From positions 62,001 through 126,000 of the forward strand of contig JBFXKW010000008.1 in the NCBI GenBank assembly GCA_050173345.1: DNA of 64,000 nucleotides, read 5' to 3'. Both the position numbers and the translations under genes were made by a program. Shown here in pieces: positions 49,653 through 58,287 of this stretch. The notes under the pieces are model-generated. The model was not told where the DNA came from. It worked only from the letters and a program-made list of their open reading frames with translations, and did no database searches. Numbering within the stretch: position 1 is the first letter of the stretch; each line of letters opens with the position of its first letter. This DNA is from SHWC01 sp050173345 (GTDB lineage Bacteria > Pseudomonadota > Alphaproteobacteria > UBA828).

Positions 49653-51842
49653 TTGCCACGCTGGCGCGCCTTCTTCGCCACCTTCGCCCTGCTCGGCCTG
49701 ATCGTCCCGCTGGGGGCGTTGGGCCAGGAGGCCGATTTCCTGGGGCGCGAGGTCGACAGCGACCAGCCGGTGGTCCTGATCGCGGACCATATCGAGCGCG
49801 ACGACGAACGCGGCATCACCACGGCGACCGGCAATGTCGAACTCGCGCAGGGCGGGCGCATCGTCGTGGCCGATTCCATCATCTACAACGAGCGCGAAAA
49901 CGTCGTCTTCGCGAGCGGCAACGTCACCATGAAGGAGCCCTCGGGCGAGGTGCTGTTCGCCGACCAGGTCGAGCTCAAGGACGACCTTCGCGAGGGCGTG
50001 ATCAGCGAATTCCGCGCGCTCCTCACGGACGGCGCGAAGATCGCCGCCAACGGCGCGCGGCGCACCGGCGGCAACCGGACCACGATGAGCCGCGTCGTCT
50101 TTTCGCCCTGCGAGCTCTGCCCCGAGGACCCGGAACGCGCGCCGCTCTGGCAGGTCAAGGCGAAGGAGGTGGTGCACGACCAGGTCGACCACGATATCGC
50201 CTACTACGACGCCTGGCTCGAATTCTTCGGCGTGCCGGTCGTCTATACGCCCTATTTCCAGCACTCCGACCCCACGGTGAAACGGCGCACCGGGGTTCTG
50301 TCGCCGACCTATGGCAGCACGACCGCGCTTGGCTACATGCTGACGGTGCCTTATTACATCGTGCTGGAGCCGTGGCGGGACCTGACCATCTCGCCGACCT
50401 ACACCACCAACGAAAGCGGCATCCTCGCGCTGCAATACCGCGAGCTCACCGAAACGGGCTCCTTCAGCTTCGAGGGCAGCATCACGCGCCCGAACACGCA
50501 GGATCCCGAATTCGGCACGACGCTCGGCGACGACGTGGTCCGCGGCCACATAAGGGGCGAGGGAGAGTTCGATATCGACGACATCTGGCGCGCCGGCTTC
50601 CTGCTCGAACGCGCCTCGGACGCGACCTATCTCGCGCGCTACAACGTCCCCGAGCTGAGCAGCCGGCGCACGCTGGTGACCAGCCCCTATGTCGAAGGCT
50701 TCGACGACCGCAATCATGCGAGCATGACGGGCTTCTACTTCCAGGGGCTCGACGCGGACGACGTCCAGTCGCGCATCCCGTTCGTCATGCCGCTCGTCGA
50801 CATCAACCTGGTGAGCGAGCCGGGGCGGCACGGCAGCTTCTTCACGCTCGACGCCAACGGCATGGCGCTCAACCGCCGCGACGGCGCCGACAGCCGCCGC
50901 GTCTCGGTGATCGGCGGCTGGCACCTGCCCTACATCGCCGACACCGGCGAGGTCTACAAGCTCTCGGCGACGCTGAGAGGCGATGCCTACAGCGTCAGCG
51001 GCGTGGTCGACCCCGACGATCCCAGCGCCGTCGAGGACGGCCTCACCGGACGCATCGTGCCCGAGCTCTCGCTCGAATGGCGCTACCCGCTGATCGCGCG
51101 CAGCGGCACGATGCGCACCCTGTTCGAGCCGATCGTCCAGGCCATCGCGAGCCCCTATGGCGGCAATCCGGAGAGCATCCCGAACGAGGACAGCCAAGAC
51201 CTCGAATTCGACGATACCAACCTGTTCTCCAGCAACCGCTTTACCGGGCTCGACCGCATCGAGGTCGGGCCGCGCGTCAACTATGGCTTCCGGCTCGGCT
51301 TCTATGGCGCCGGCGGCGGCAGCACCACCATCCTGATCGGACAGGGCTACCGCCTGCGCGAGGACGATGCGCTGACGCGCCAGAGCGGCCTCGAGCGCAA
51401 CTTCTCGGACTATGTCGGCCGCATCCTGATCTCGCCGGCTTCCTACCTGGACATCGGCTACCGCTTTCAGCTCGACGCAGAGGATTTCTCCCCGCGGCGC
51501 ACCGAGCTCGACGTCTCGGGCGGCCCCCGTTTCCTCCGGCTCAGCATGAGCTATCTGCAAATCGAGGAGCAGGCCAGCGAGGACAACTTGACGAGCTTCG
51601 CGAGTCGTGAGGAGGTGCTTGCCGGCGCGGCGCTCAGGCTGACACCCTATTGGCGGCTCACGGCCAACGCGCGGCGCGACCTGACGGGCGGGGGCCGCTG
51701 GGTCAACCTGGGCGCAGCACTGACCTATGAGGACGAGTGCCTGCTCGCGAGCCTTGGTGCCTCGCGCAGCTTTACGCAGACGCGCGACGTAGAGGAGGAT
51801 ACCAGTTTCGTGTTTCGAATCATCTTCAAGGGCGTGAGCTAG
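49653..51842 (+). CDS. lptD: LPS-assembly outer-membrane protein LptD
   Basis: 729 aa from a TTG at 49653; the frame lacks an ATG before the signal sequence (FFATFALLGLIVPLGALGQE), so this start is chosen. The periplasmic OstA/LptA-like domain (about residues 35-155) contains LIADHIERDDERGITTATGN and RIVVADSIIYNERENVVFAS. The barrel then starts around LPSPTYG-like SPTYGSTTALGYML. It ends with a barrel C-terminus (FVFRIIFKGVS). With LptE it inserts LPS into the outer leaflet. Cysteines are seen in SPCELCPED, which may form disulfides. It abuts surA. Confidence 0.93.
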   Translation: MPRWRAFFATFALLGLIVPLGALGQEADFLGREVDSDQPVVLIADHIERDDERGITTATGNVELAQGGRIVVADSIIYNERENVVFASGNVTMKEPSGEVLFADQVELKDDLREGVISEFRALLTDGAKIAANGARRTGGNRTTMSRVVFSPCELCPEDPERAPLWQVKAKEVVHDQVDHDIAYYDAWLEFFGVPVVYTPYFQHSDPTVKRRTGVLSPTYGSTTALGYMLTVPYYIVLEPWRDLTISPTYTTNESGILALQYRELTETGSFSFEGSITRPNTQDPEFGTTLGDDVVRGHIRGEGEFDIDDIWRAGFLLERASDATYLARYNVPELSSRRTLVTSPYVEGFDDRNHASMTGFYFQGLDADDVQSRIPFVMPLVDINLVSEPGRHGSFFTLDANGMALNRRDGADSRRVSVIGGWHLPYIADTGEVYKLSATLRGDAYSVSGVVDPDDPSAVEDGLTGRIVPELSLEWRYPLIARSGTMRTLFEPIVQAIASPYGGNPESIPNEDSQDLEFDDTNLFSSNRFTGLDRIEVGPRVNYGFRLGFYGAGGGSTTILIGQGYRLREDDALTRQSGLERNFSDYVGRILISPASYLDIGYRFQLDAEDFSPRRTELDVSGGPRFLRLSMSYLQIEEQASEDNLTSFASREEVLAGAALRLTPYWRLTANARRDLTGGGRWVNLGAALTYEDECLLASLGASRSFTQTRDVEEDTSFVFRIIFKGVS

Positions 51843-53192
51843 GTGGACCGGGTGAGAGGAGCAGGAATCCGGCGCCGGCGGCCCCGGAAGCCCTGGCGGT
51901 TGGCGCGCCTCGCTCTGTCCGCCGTCGTCCTGGCCGCGATGCTGTTTGCCTCGCCGCTGCCCGATGGCGCTGTGGTGCGCCATGCCGCCGCGCAGCAGGA
52001 CGTGATGCGGATCGCCGCGATCGTCAATGACGACATCATCTCGATCTTCGACCTGGCGATCCGGCTGCAGATCGCGATCCGCTCCTCGGGCTTCGAGGAT
52101 TCGGTGCAGCTCCGCCGCCAGCTCGCGCCGCAGGTGCTGCGCGCGATGGTCGACGAGCGATTGCAGGCCCAGGAGGCGAAGCGGCTGAACGTGACCGCGA
52201 GCGCGGAGGAGATCGCCGCGGCCAAGGCCCAGGTCGAGAGCCAGAACAATTGGGGCGAGGGCTCGTTCGACAACCGCATCCTGGCCGCCGGCCTCGATCT
52301 CGGTTCGGTGGTCGAGCAGCTTCAGACCAGCGTGGTGTGGGCGAAGCTGGTGCGCCGCCGCTTCGGCATCACGGCCACGGTGAGCGAGGAGGAGATCGAC
52401 GCGGCGGCGGCGCAGTTCACCGCCAGCCAGGGCCAGCGCGAGACCCGCGTCGCGGAGATCTTCCTGCCGCTCGACGACCCCGACCAGGAAACCCTGGTGC
52501 GCGGCACGGCCAACGACCTGGTCAACGAGCTGCGCGGCGGCGCGGCCTTTCCGGCGGTGGCGCGCCAGTTCTCCAAGGGGGCGACCGCCGACCAGGGCGG
52601 CGAGATCGGCTGGGTGGCGCCGGGCCAGCTCGCGCCTGAGCTCGACGCCGCCATCGTCGGCCTCTCGCCCGGCGAGATTTCCGATCCGATCCGCACCTTC
52701 GACGGCTACTACATCCTCACCGTGATCGCACGCGAAGCGCGGGACGGCGGTGCAGGCGAGACGAATCCCACCGTCTCGCTCGCCCAGGTCGTGATCGATC
52801 CGGCGCTCGGCAGCGCCGCGGCCGACGCGCTGATCGGCGAGCTCCGGCAGGCATCCGACTGCGCGGGCTTCCTGGCCGCCGCCAAGGGGCGTTCGGCGCC
52901 GACCTCCGGCGAGCTCGGCAGCCTCGCGCTGAACGACCTGCCGGCCGAGCTGCGCACCGTCGTGACGCCGCTGCGGAAAGGCGAGGTGTCGCAGCCGCTG
53001 CCCTTCGAGGGCACGCGCCGGCTGCTGATGGTGTGCGAGCGGGCCGAGCCGGAGACGGCGACGGCGACGGCGCGCACGAGCGTGGACCGCGAGGCGATCC
53101 GGCGCGACCTCGGCAACCGGAAGCTCGACCTGGCGTCCCGCCGTTACTTGCGCGACCTGCGCCGCACCGCCTTCATCGAGCTGAGAATCTGA
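51843..53192 (+). CDS. surA: Periplasmic chaperone/peptidyl-prolyl isomerase SurA-like
   Basis: 449 aa from a GTG directly following the lptD stop. A basic N-region (MDRVRGAGIRRRRPRKPWRL) precedes a hydrophobic signal segment. The SurA N domain contains VMRIAAIVNDDIISIFDLAI, followed by a parvulin domain (about residues 195-300) with FSKGATADQGGEIGWVAPGQ and a degenerate second one (SLAQVVIDPALG). SurA helps fold outer-membrane proteins such as LptD. It is followed directly by ksgA; pdxA, often present here in Alphaproteobacteria, is missing. Confidence 0.9.
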   Translation: MDRVRGAGIRRRRPRKPWRLARLALSAVVLAAMLFASPLPDGAVVRHAAAQQDVMRIAAIVNDDIISIFDLAIRLQIAIRSSGFEDSVQLRRQLAPQVLRAMVDERLQAQEAKRLNVTASAEEIAAAKAQVESQNNWGEGSFDNRILAAGLDLGSVVEQLQTSVVWAKLVRRRFGITATVSEEEIDAAAAQFTASQGQRETRVAEIFLPLDDPDQETLVRGTANDLVNELRGGAAFPAVARQFSKGATADQGGEIGWVAPGQLAPELDAAIVGLSPGEISDPIRTFDGYYILTVIAREARDGGAGETNPTVSLAQVVIDPALGSAAADALIGELRQASDCAGFLAAAKGRSAPTSGELGSLALNDLPAELRTVVTPLRKGEVSQPLPFEGTRRLLMVCERAEPETATATARTSVDREAIRRDLGNRKLDLASRRYLRDLRRTAFIELRI

Positions 53193-53209
53193 TCGACCAC
53201 CTGCCGTCC

Positions 53210-54025
53210 TTGCGCGAGACCGTCGATGCCTTCGGGCTCGCCGCGCGGAAATCACTTGGCCAGCATTTCCTGCTCGACCTCAACCTGACGCGGCGGATCG
53301 CGCGCGCGGCACAGCCGTTCGACGGCGCCACCGTGATCGAGGTCGGGCCGGGGCCGGGCGGCCTGACCCGGGCGCTGCTCGCCGAGGGCGCCGCCCGCAT
53401 CGTCGCGATCGAGCGCGACCAGCGCTGCGTCGCGGCGCTCGCGCCGCTCGTCGATGCCGCCGCGAGCCGGCTCAGCGTGATCGAGGCCGACGCGCTTGAG
53501 GTGGACGAGGCGGCGCTCGGCCCGCCGCCGCGCCTGGTCGTCGCCAACCTGCCCTACAACATCGCGACGCCGCTGCTCATCAAGTGGCTCGACCGCATCG
53601 CCCTGTTCCGTGGCCTGGTTCTGATGATGCAGAAGGAGGTCGCCGAACGGGTCGCCGCCAGGCCGGGCGATGACGCCTATGGCCGCCTCGGCGTCCGCGT
53701 CGGCTGGGTGTGCGAGGCGCGGCGGCTGTTCGACGTCTCGCCGCGCGCCTTCACGCCGCCGCCCAAGGTGACCTCCAGCGTGGTGCGGCTCGAGCCGCGG
53801 CCGGCGCCACTCTGCGCGGCCGAGCCCGCCGCCTTCGAGCGCGTGCTCGCCGCCGCGTTCGGCCAGCGCCGCAAGATGCTGCGCGCCGCGCTCAGGGCGC
53901 TCGGCGTCGATACCGCGAGGCTGCTGGCGGAGGCCGGCGTCGAGCCCACCGCGCGCGCCGAGAACCTGCCCATCGAAGCGTTCTGCGCGCTCGCGCGCGC
54001 CTACCGCGCCCAGGCCCGTGCGTGA
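53210..54025 (+). CDS. ksgA: 16S rRNA (adenine(1518)-N(6)/adenine(1519)-N(6))-dimethyltransferase
   Basis: 271 aa from the TTG at 53210. Homology extends seven residues further upstream (IDHLPSLRETV) to a CTG at 53189 that overlaps the surA stop, so the true start may be that CTG (278 aa). SAM-binding motifs are SLGQHFLLDLNLTRRIARAA, VIEVGPGPGGLTRALLAEG and DALEV. The catalytic motif is VANLPYNIATPLLIKWL. The enzyme dimethylates two adjacent adenines of the 16S 3' end, a late step of small-subunit maturation. Confidence in identity is high; the start is uncertain. Confidence 0.95.
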   Translation: MRETVDAFGLAARKSLGQHFLLDLNLTRRIARAAQPFDGATVIEVGPGPGGLTRALLAEGAARIVAIERDQRCVAALAPLVDAAASRLSVIEADALEVDEAALGPPPRLVVANLPYNIATPLLIKWLDRIALFRGLVLMMQKEVAERVAARPGDDAYGRLGVRVGWVCEARRLFDVSPRAFTPPPKVTSSVVRLEPRPAPLCAAEPAAFERVLAAAFGQRRKMLRAALRALGVDTARLLAEAGVEPTARAENLPIEAFCALARAYRAQARA

Positions 54026-54125
54026 TTTTCTGTTGCGGCGCCCGCCCATCAGGAGTATGAGCACGCCCCCATGAACACTTTACCGTCATTGCGACGAGGG
54101 CTCGCGGCCGCCGCGCCGCCACGCT

Positions 54126-54153
54126 GAAGCGCCAGCCATCATGCGGGCGCTTC
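54126..54153 (+). terminator. Hairpin downstream of ksgA
   Basis: GAAGCGCC with GGCGCTTC, an 8 bp stem and 12-base loop, about 100 nt past the ksgA stop. No T run. The rest of the 170 bp gap up to the GNAT gene shows nothing clear. Confidence 0.35.
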
Positions 54154-54196
54154 GCGCCGCCATCCGTTCCTTCTCGAAGCTGTGACGGGCCCCGCA

Positions 54197-54715
54197 ATGA
54201 TCACCATCGAAAACGAACAGCCGGCCGATGCGCCGGCGATCGAGAGCCTCCTCGACCTCGCCTTCGAGCCGGCGCGCCACCGGCGGCCGTCCTACCGGCT
54301 GCGCGAGGGCGTGCCGAAATGCAATGCGCTCTGCTTCGTGGCCAGGGACGGCAAGCGGCTGGTCGGCGTCGTGCGCTTCTGGCCGATCCTGGTCGGCGGC
54401 GAGGCCGCGCTCCTGCTCGGCCCGATCGCGGTGCATCCCGATCACGAGGGCCGGGGCATCGGCAGCGCCCTGGTGCGCAACGGCCTCGAAGCCGCCAAGG
54501 GGAGCGGCTATCGCATCGTGGTCGCCGTCGGCTTCCTCGCCTTTCTCGGGCGCTTCGGCTTCCGGCGCGCGAGCCCGCTCGGCCTGCGCTTCCCGGTCAA
54601 GGTGGACGATACGCGCTTCCTGGTGCACGAGCTGGCGCCGGGCGCGCTCGACGGCAATACGGGCGACATAGAGCCGGTCAAGGCCGCCGCTTCCGCCAGC
54701 CGCGCGGCATGCTAA
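54197..54715 (+). CDS. GNAT-family N-acetyltransferase
   Basis: 172 aa from the ATG at 54197; a GTG at 54182 would add five residues. GNAT fold: ADAPAIESLLDLAFEPARH at the N-terminus and the acetyl-CoA loop LGPIAVHPDHEGRGIGSALV. The C-terminal half has RIVVAVGFLAFLGRFGFRRA, resembling the predicted YhbS-type acetyltransferases. The substrate is unknown. The stop overlaps the end of the convergent glycosyltransferase by 4 bp. Confidence 0.88.
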   Translation: MITIENEQPADAPAIESLLDLAFEPARHRRPSYRLREGVPKCNALCFVARDGKRLVGVVRFWPILVGGEAALLLGPIAVHPDHEGRGIGSALVRNGLEAAKGSGYRIVVAVGFLAFLGRFGFRRASPLGLRFPVKVDDTRFLVHELAPGALDGNTGDIEPVKAAASASRAAC

Positions 54716-55569
54716 AGGCCGGATGAAGCGCTGCGGTTGAGCGCAACGAACTCCTGGAAGGTCTCGACCAGGCCGGCCTCCCGCGCCTCGGCGAAGGCGC
54801 GGTTGAACGCCCGCTTGGCGGCGATCTTCTCGGTCGCGAGCGCGACCAGCGCGGCGTCGCCGAGGCCATAGCCGTCTTCTTCGGCGAGGCGGCGCAGCAG
54901 CGCGTTGTAGCTGTGCTCGGCGCGCTCGGCCGAGCGGTCGCTGTGGCACATCGAGCCCTGGCGGACCCGGTAGTCGTGCAGCGGCTCGGCGGTGACCGGG
55001 ATCGCGGGCACGCGGGCGAACAGCCTGAGATTGAGCGCGACGTCGTCGCACATCTCGATCTCGGGATCCCAGCCCTCGATCAGCTCGCGCCGGGCCACGG
55101 GCATGAGCGGCACGCTGGTCTCGAGGAACGCGGCGGCATCGAGCGCGAAGTCCGCGCGCCGGTCGAACAGCACGAAGAGCGGCGCGCCGCTCGCATCGTC
55201 CACGACGCGGACATTGTCGAACGCGGCGCCGGCATCGAGCGCGAGCGGCGCCATCAACGCGAGGCGGGACGGCGCGTAGGCGTCGTCGGCATCGAGCGGC
55301 GCGACCAGCCGGCCCTCGGCGCGGCGCAAGCCGAGATTGCGCGCCGCCGCCGCGCCGGTGCCGATGCCGCCGGTCGCCGCGAAGACGAGGCGTGGGTCCG
55401 CGATCCCCTCGGCGGCCAGCAGCGCGCGATAATCGGCCCCGTCGTCCGACACCACGATGGCCTCCCAGTCCGCCAGGCTTTGCGCGAGCAGCGAGCGCAC
55501 CGCGCGGCCGATGGTCGACGCCGCTTGGTACGCGGGGATGATGACCGAAACGAGCGGCGCGCCGCTCAT
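54712..55569 (-). CDS. Family 2 glycosyltransferase
   Basis: 285 aa. N-terminal GT2 fold: PLVSVIIPAYQAASTIGRAV, WEAIVVSDDGADYRALL and the metal-binding DxD in LVAPLDADDAYAPSRLAL. Later regions include DPEIEMCDDVALNLRLFARV. It transfers a sugar from an NDP-sugar to an unknown acceptor, probably in surface polysaccharide. It is divergent from a second, different GT2-like gene (133 bp between). Confidence 0.88.
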   Translation of the reverse strand: MSGAPLVSVIIPAYQAASTIGRAVRSLLAQSLADWEAIVVSDDGADYRALLAAEGIADPRLVFAATGGIGTGAAAARNLGLRRAEGRLVAPLDADDAYAPSRLALMAPLALDAGAAFDNVRVVDDASGAPLFVLFDRRADFALDAAAFLETSVPLMPVARRELIEGWDPEIEMCDDVALNLRLFARVPAIPVTAEPLHDYRVRQGSMCHSDRSAERAEHSYNALLRRLAEEDGYGLGDAALVALATEKIAAKRAFNRAFAEAREAGLVETFQEFVALNRSASSGL

Positions 55570-55701
55570 CCGGCAACCCTATGTGGGGTGGCGACCATCA
55601 TCACTGCTCCCCATCCGATGAGGCTCGCGGCGCGGCGTTAAGACTTCCTGCCCCACTATGGCATAGGATCGGGCCGGTTCGAGGGGGTGGCGAGGCGGAG
55701 C

Positions 55702-56535
55702 ATGCTGCGGCATTTCGGCGATACCGGCGCCCTGCAGGAGCCCTTCGACGTCGCGGTGGTGATGCCGAGCGTGGTGCGTCCTTCGCTCGTCCGCGCGCTG
55801 CGCTCGATCCTGGCGCAGGACCATCCGGGCCGCATCCAGGCGCTGATCGGCATCGACCGGCGCGAGGGCGACCTCGGGCTGCTCAAGTCCATCCTCGAGG
55901 CGGTGCCGCCGCGCCGCGTCGTCACGCTGCTCGACCCCGGCTATTCCACCTCGGTGCGTCATGGCGGCCTGCACCCGGCGCGGGACGGCGGCGCGCTCCG
56001 CTGCATCCTCACCTACCTCGCCAATGCCCGCCGCGTCGCCTATCTCGACGACGACAATTGGTGGTCGCGCGACCATCTCCGCCTGCTCGGCGAGGCGATC
56101 GAGGGCAAGGCATGGGCCTATGGCTTCCGCTGCTTCGTCCACCCCGAGACCAACCGGCTGGTCGCAATCGACACCTGGGAATCGATCGGCCCGGGCCGCG
56201 GCGGCTATGCCGACAATTTCGGCGGCTGGGTCGACCCGAACTGCCTGATGATCGACAAGTTCGCCTGCGAGCCGGTGATCCGACGCTGGGCCGTGCCGCT
56301 GCACAACGACCGCTCCGCCATGTCGGCCGATCGCAACGTGTTCCGCGCGCTCAGGCGCTACCCGTCCGGCGAGAGCCGCACGGTGAGCGTGTTCTACACG
56401 CTCAACCCGGCGGACGGCCTGCACGCCCACCGCATGACGCGCTTCAAGGCCGCCTACGAGCAGGCGGGCAATCCCGACGCGCCGCCGGTGGCGATCACGG
56501 GCGGCCAGGTTCGCCTGCCGCTGAACCAGACGTGA
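55702..56535 (+). CDS. Glycosyltransferase-like protein, GT2 fold
   Basis: 277 aa from the ATG at 55702 with GAGG upstream; a GTG at 55687 would add five residues. GT-A features are FDVAVVMPSVVRPSLVRALR, then a DxD-type motif in VAYLDDDNWWSRDHLRLLGE. The segment FGGWVDPNCLMIDKFACEPV and NRVF-like SADRNVFRALRRYPS are typical of small bacterial sugar transferases. It overlaps the 3' end of the convergent SDR gene by 41 bp, so the two genes cannot both have separate 3' untranslated parts. Confidence 0.82.
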   Translation: MLRHFGDTGALQEPFDVAVVMPSVVRPSLVRALRSILAQDHPGRIQALIGIDRREGDLGLLKSILEAVPPRRVVTLLDPGYSTSVRHGGLHPARDGGALRCILTYLANARRVAYLDDDNWWSRDHLRLLGEAIEGKAWAYGFRCFVHPETNRLVAIDTWESIGPGRGGYADNFGGWVDPNCLMIDKFACEPVIRRWAVPLHNDRSAMSADRNVFRALRRYPSGESRTVSVFYTLNPADGLHAHRMTRFKAAYEQAGNPDAPPVAITGGQVRLPLNQT

Positions 56536-57456
56536 AATAGTCGATCGTCCGCGCGAGGCCCTCATCGAGCGGCACGGCGGGCTGCCAGCCGAGCAGCGCA
56601 CGGGCGCGGCCGATATCCGGGCAGCGCCGGCGCGGATCGTCGGCCGGCAGCGGCGCGTATTCGATCGGCACGCGCGAGCCGGTCGCCGCCACGATGCGCT
56701 CCGCCAGCGCCCGCACGCTGATCTCGTCGGGATTGCCGAGGTTGATCGGGCCGGTGACCTCATCGTCGCTCGCCATCAGCCGGATCAGCCCGTCCACCAT
56801 GTCGTCGACATAGCAGAACGAGCGGGTCTGCCCGCCATCGCCATAGAGCACGATCGGCTCGCCCGTGAGCGCGCGCACGATGAAGTTGGAGACCACGCGG
56901 CCGTCGTTCGGCAGCATGCGCGGCCCATAGGTGTTGAAGATGCGCGCCACCTTGATGCGCAGACGGTGCTGGCGGTGATAGTCGAAGAACAGCGTCTCGG
57001 CGCAGCGCTTGCCCTCGTCGTAGCAGGCGCGCGGGCCGATCGGGTTGACGTTGCCGAGATAGCCCTCGCTTTGCGGGTGCTCCGTGGGGTCGCCATAGAC
57101 CTCGCTGGTCGAAGCTTGCAGGATCCTGGCCCTGAGCCGCTTGGCGAGCCCGAGCATGTTGATCGCGCCGTGCACGCTGGTCTTCGTGGTCTGCACCGGG
57201 TCGTGCTGGTAGTGCACCGGCGAGGCCGGGCAGGCGAGGTTGTAGATCTCGTCGACCTCGACATAGAGCGGGAAGGTCACATCGTGGCGCACCACCTCGA
57301 AATAGGGGTGGTCGAGCAGGTGGACGATGTTCGCCCTGGTGCCGGTGAAGTAGTTGTCGACGCAGAGCACCTCGTGGCCGCGCTCGAGCAGCCGCTCGCA
57401 CAGATGAGAGCCGATGAAGCCGGCGCCGCCCGTGACCAGCGTGCGCGGACGGCGCA

Positions 57457-57457
<1 letters not shown>
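56495..57457 (-). CDS. UDP-glucuronate decarboxylase-like SDR (UXS type)
   Basis: 320 aa. NAD-binding GGAGFIGSHLCERLLERGHE and CVDNYFTG start the extended SDR fold, followed by YNLACPASPVHYQHDPVQT and STSEVYGDPTEHPQSEGYLG, with the catalytic Tyr and Lys in RACYDEGKRCAETLFFDY. The substrate region is VARIFNTYGPRMLPNDGRV. These features match UDP-xylose synthase (UXS), which turns UDP-glucuronate into UDP-xylose for surface glycans. The start overlaps the gmk stop by 1 base. Together with the two glycosyltransferases it forms a small sugar-surface cluster. Confidence 0.92.
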
Positions 57458-58086
<629 letters not shown>

Positions 58087-58287
58087 CGCTTCCCCGCGTC
58101 GGTTCCCGATTCCCGCCTGCCGGCGGCCGGCCGGCGCGCGGAGAGTACCCCGAGCCCCCGCGCCGCTCCAACCCTGGCGCGGCGCAGGCCTCGCCGGCCA
58201 TCGCGGCGTGACAGCGGGCGGGCGGGCCGGCTAAAAGTGAAAGGAAAAACGACTTAGGCGACAGGCGAGGCTGCAGAGGAGCCCCCC

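Noticed and set aside
49602..53255. Very long open frame (over 1200 codons) on the minus strand under lptD and surA
   Set aside because: It is an antisense shadow of two clear plus-strand genes in GC-rich DNA, with an Arg/Ala/Asp-biased composition and no recognisable domain.
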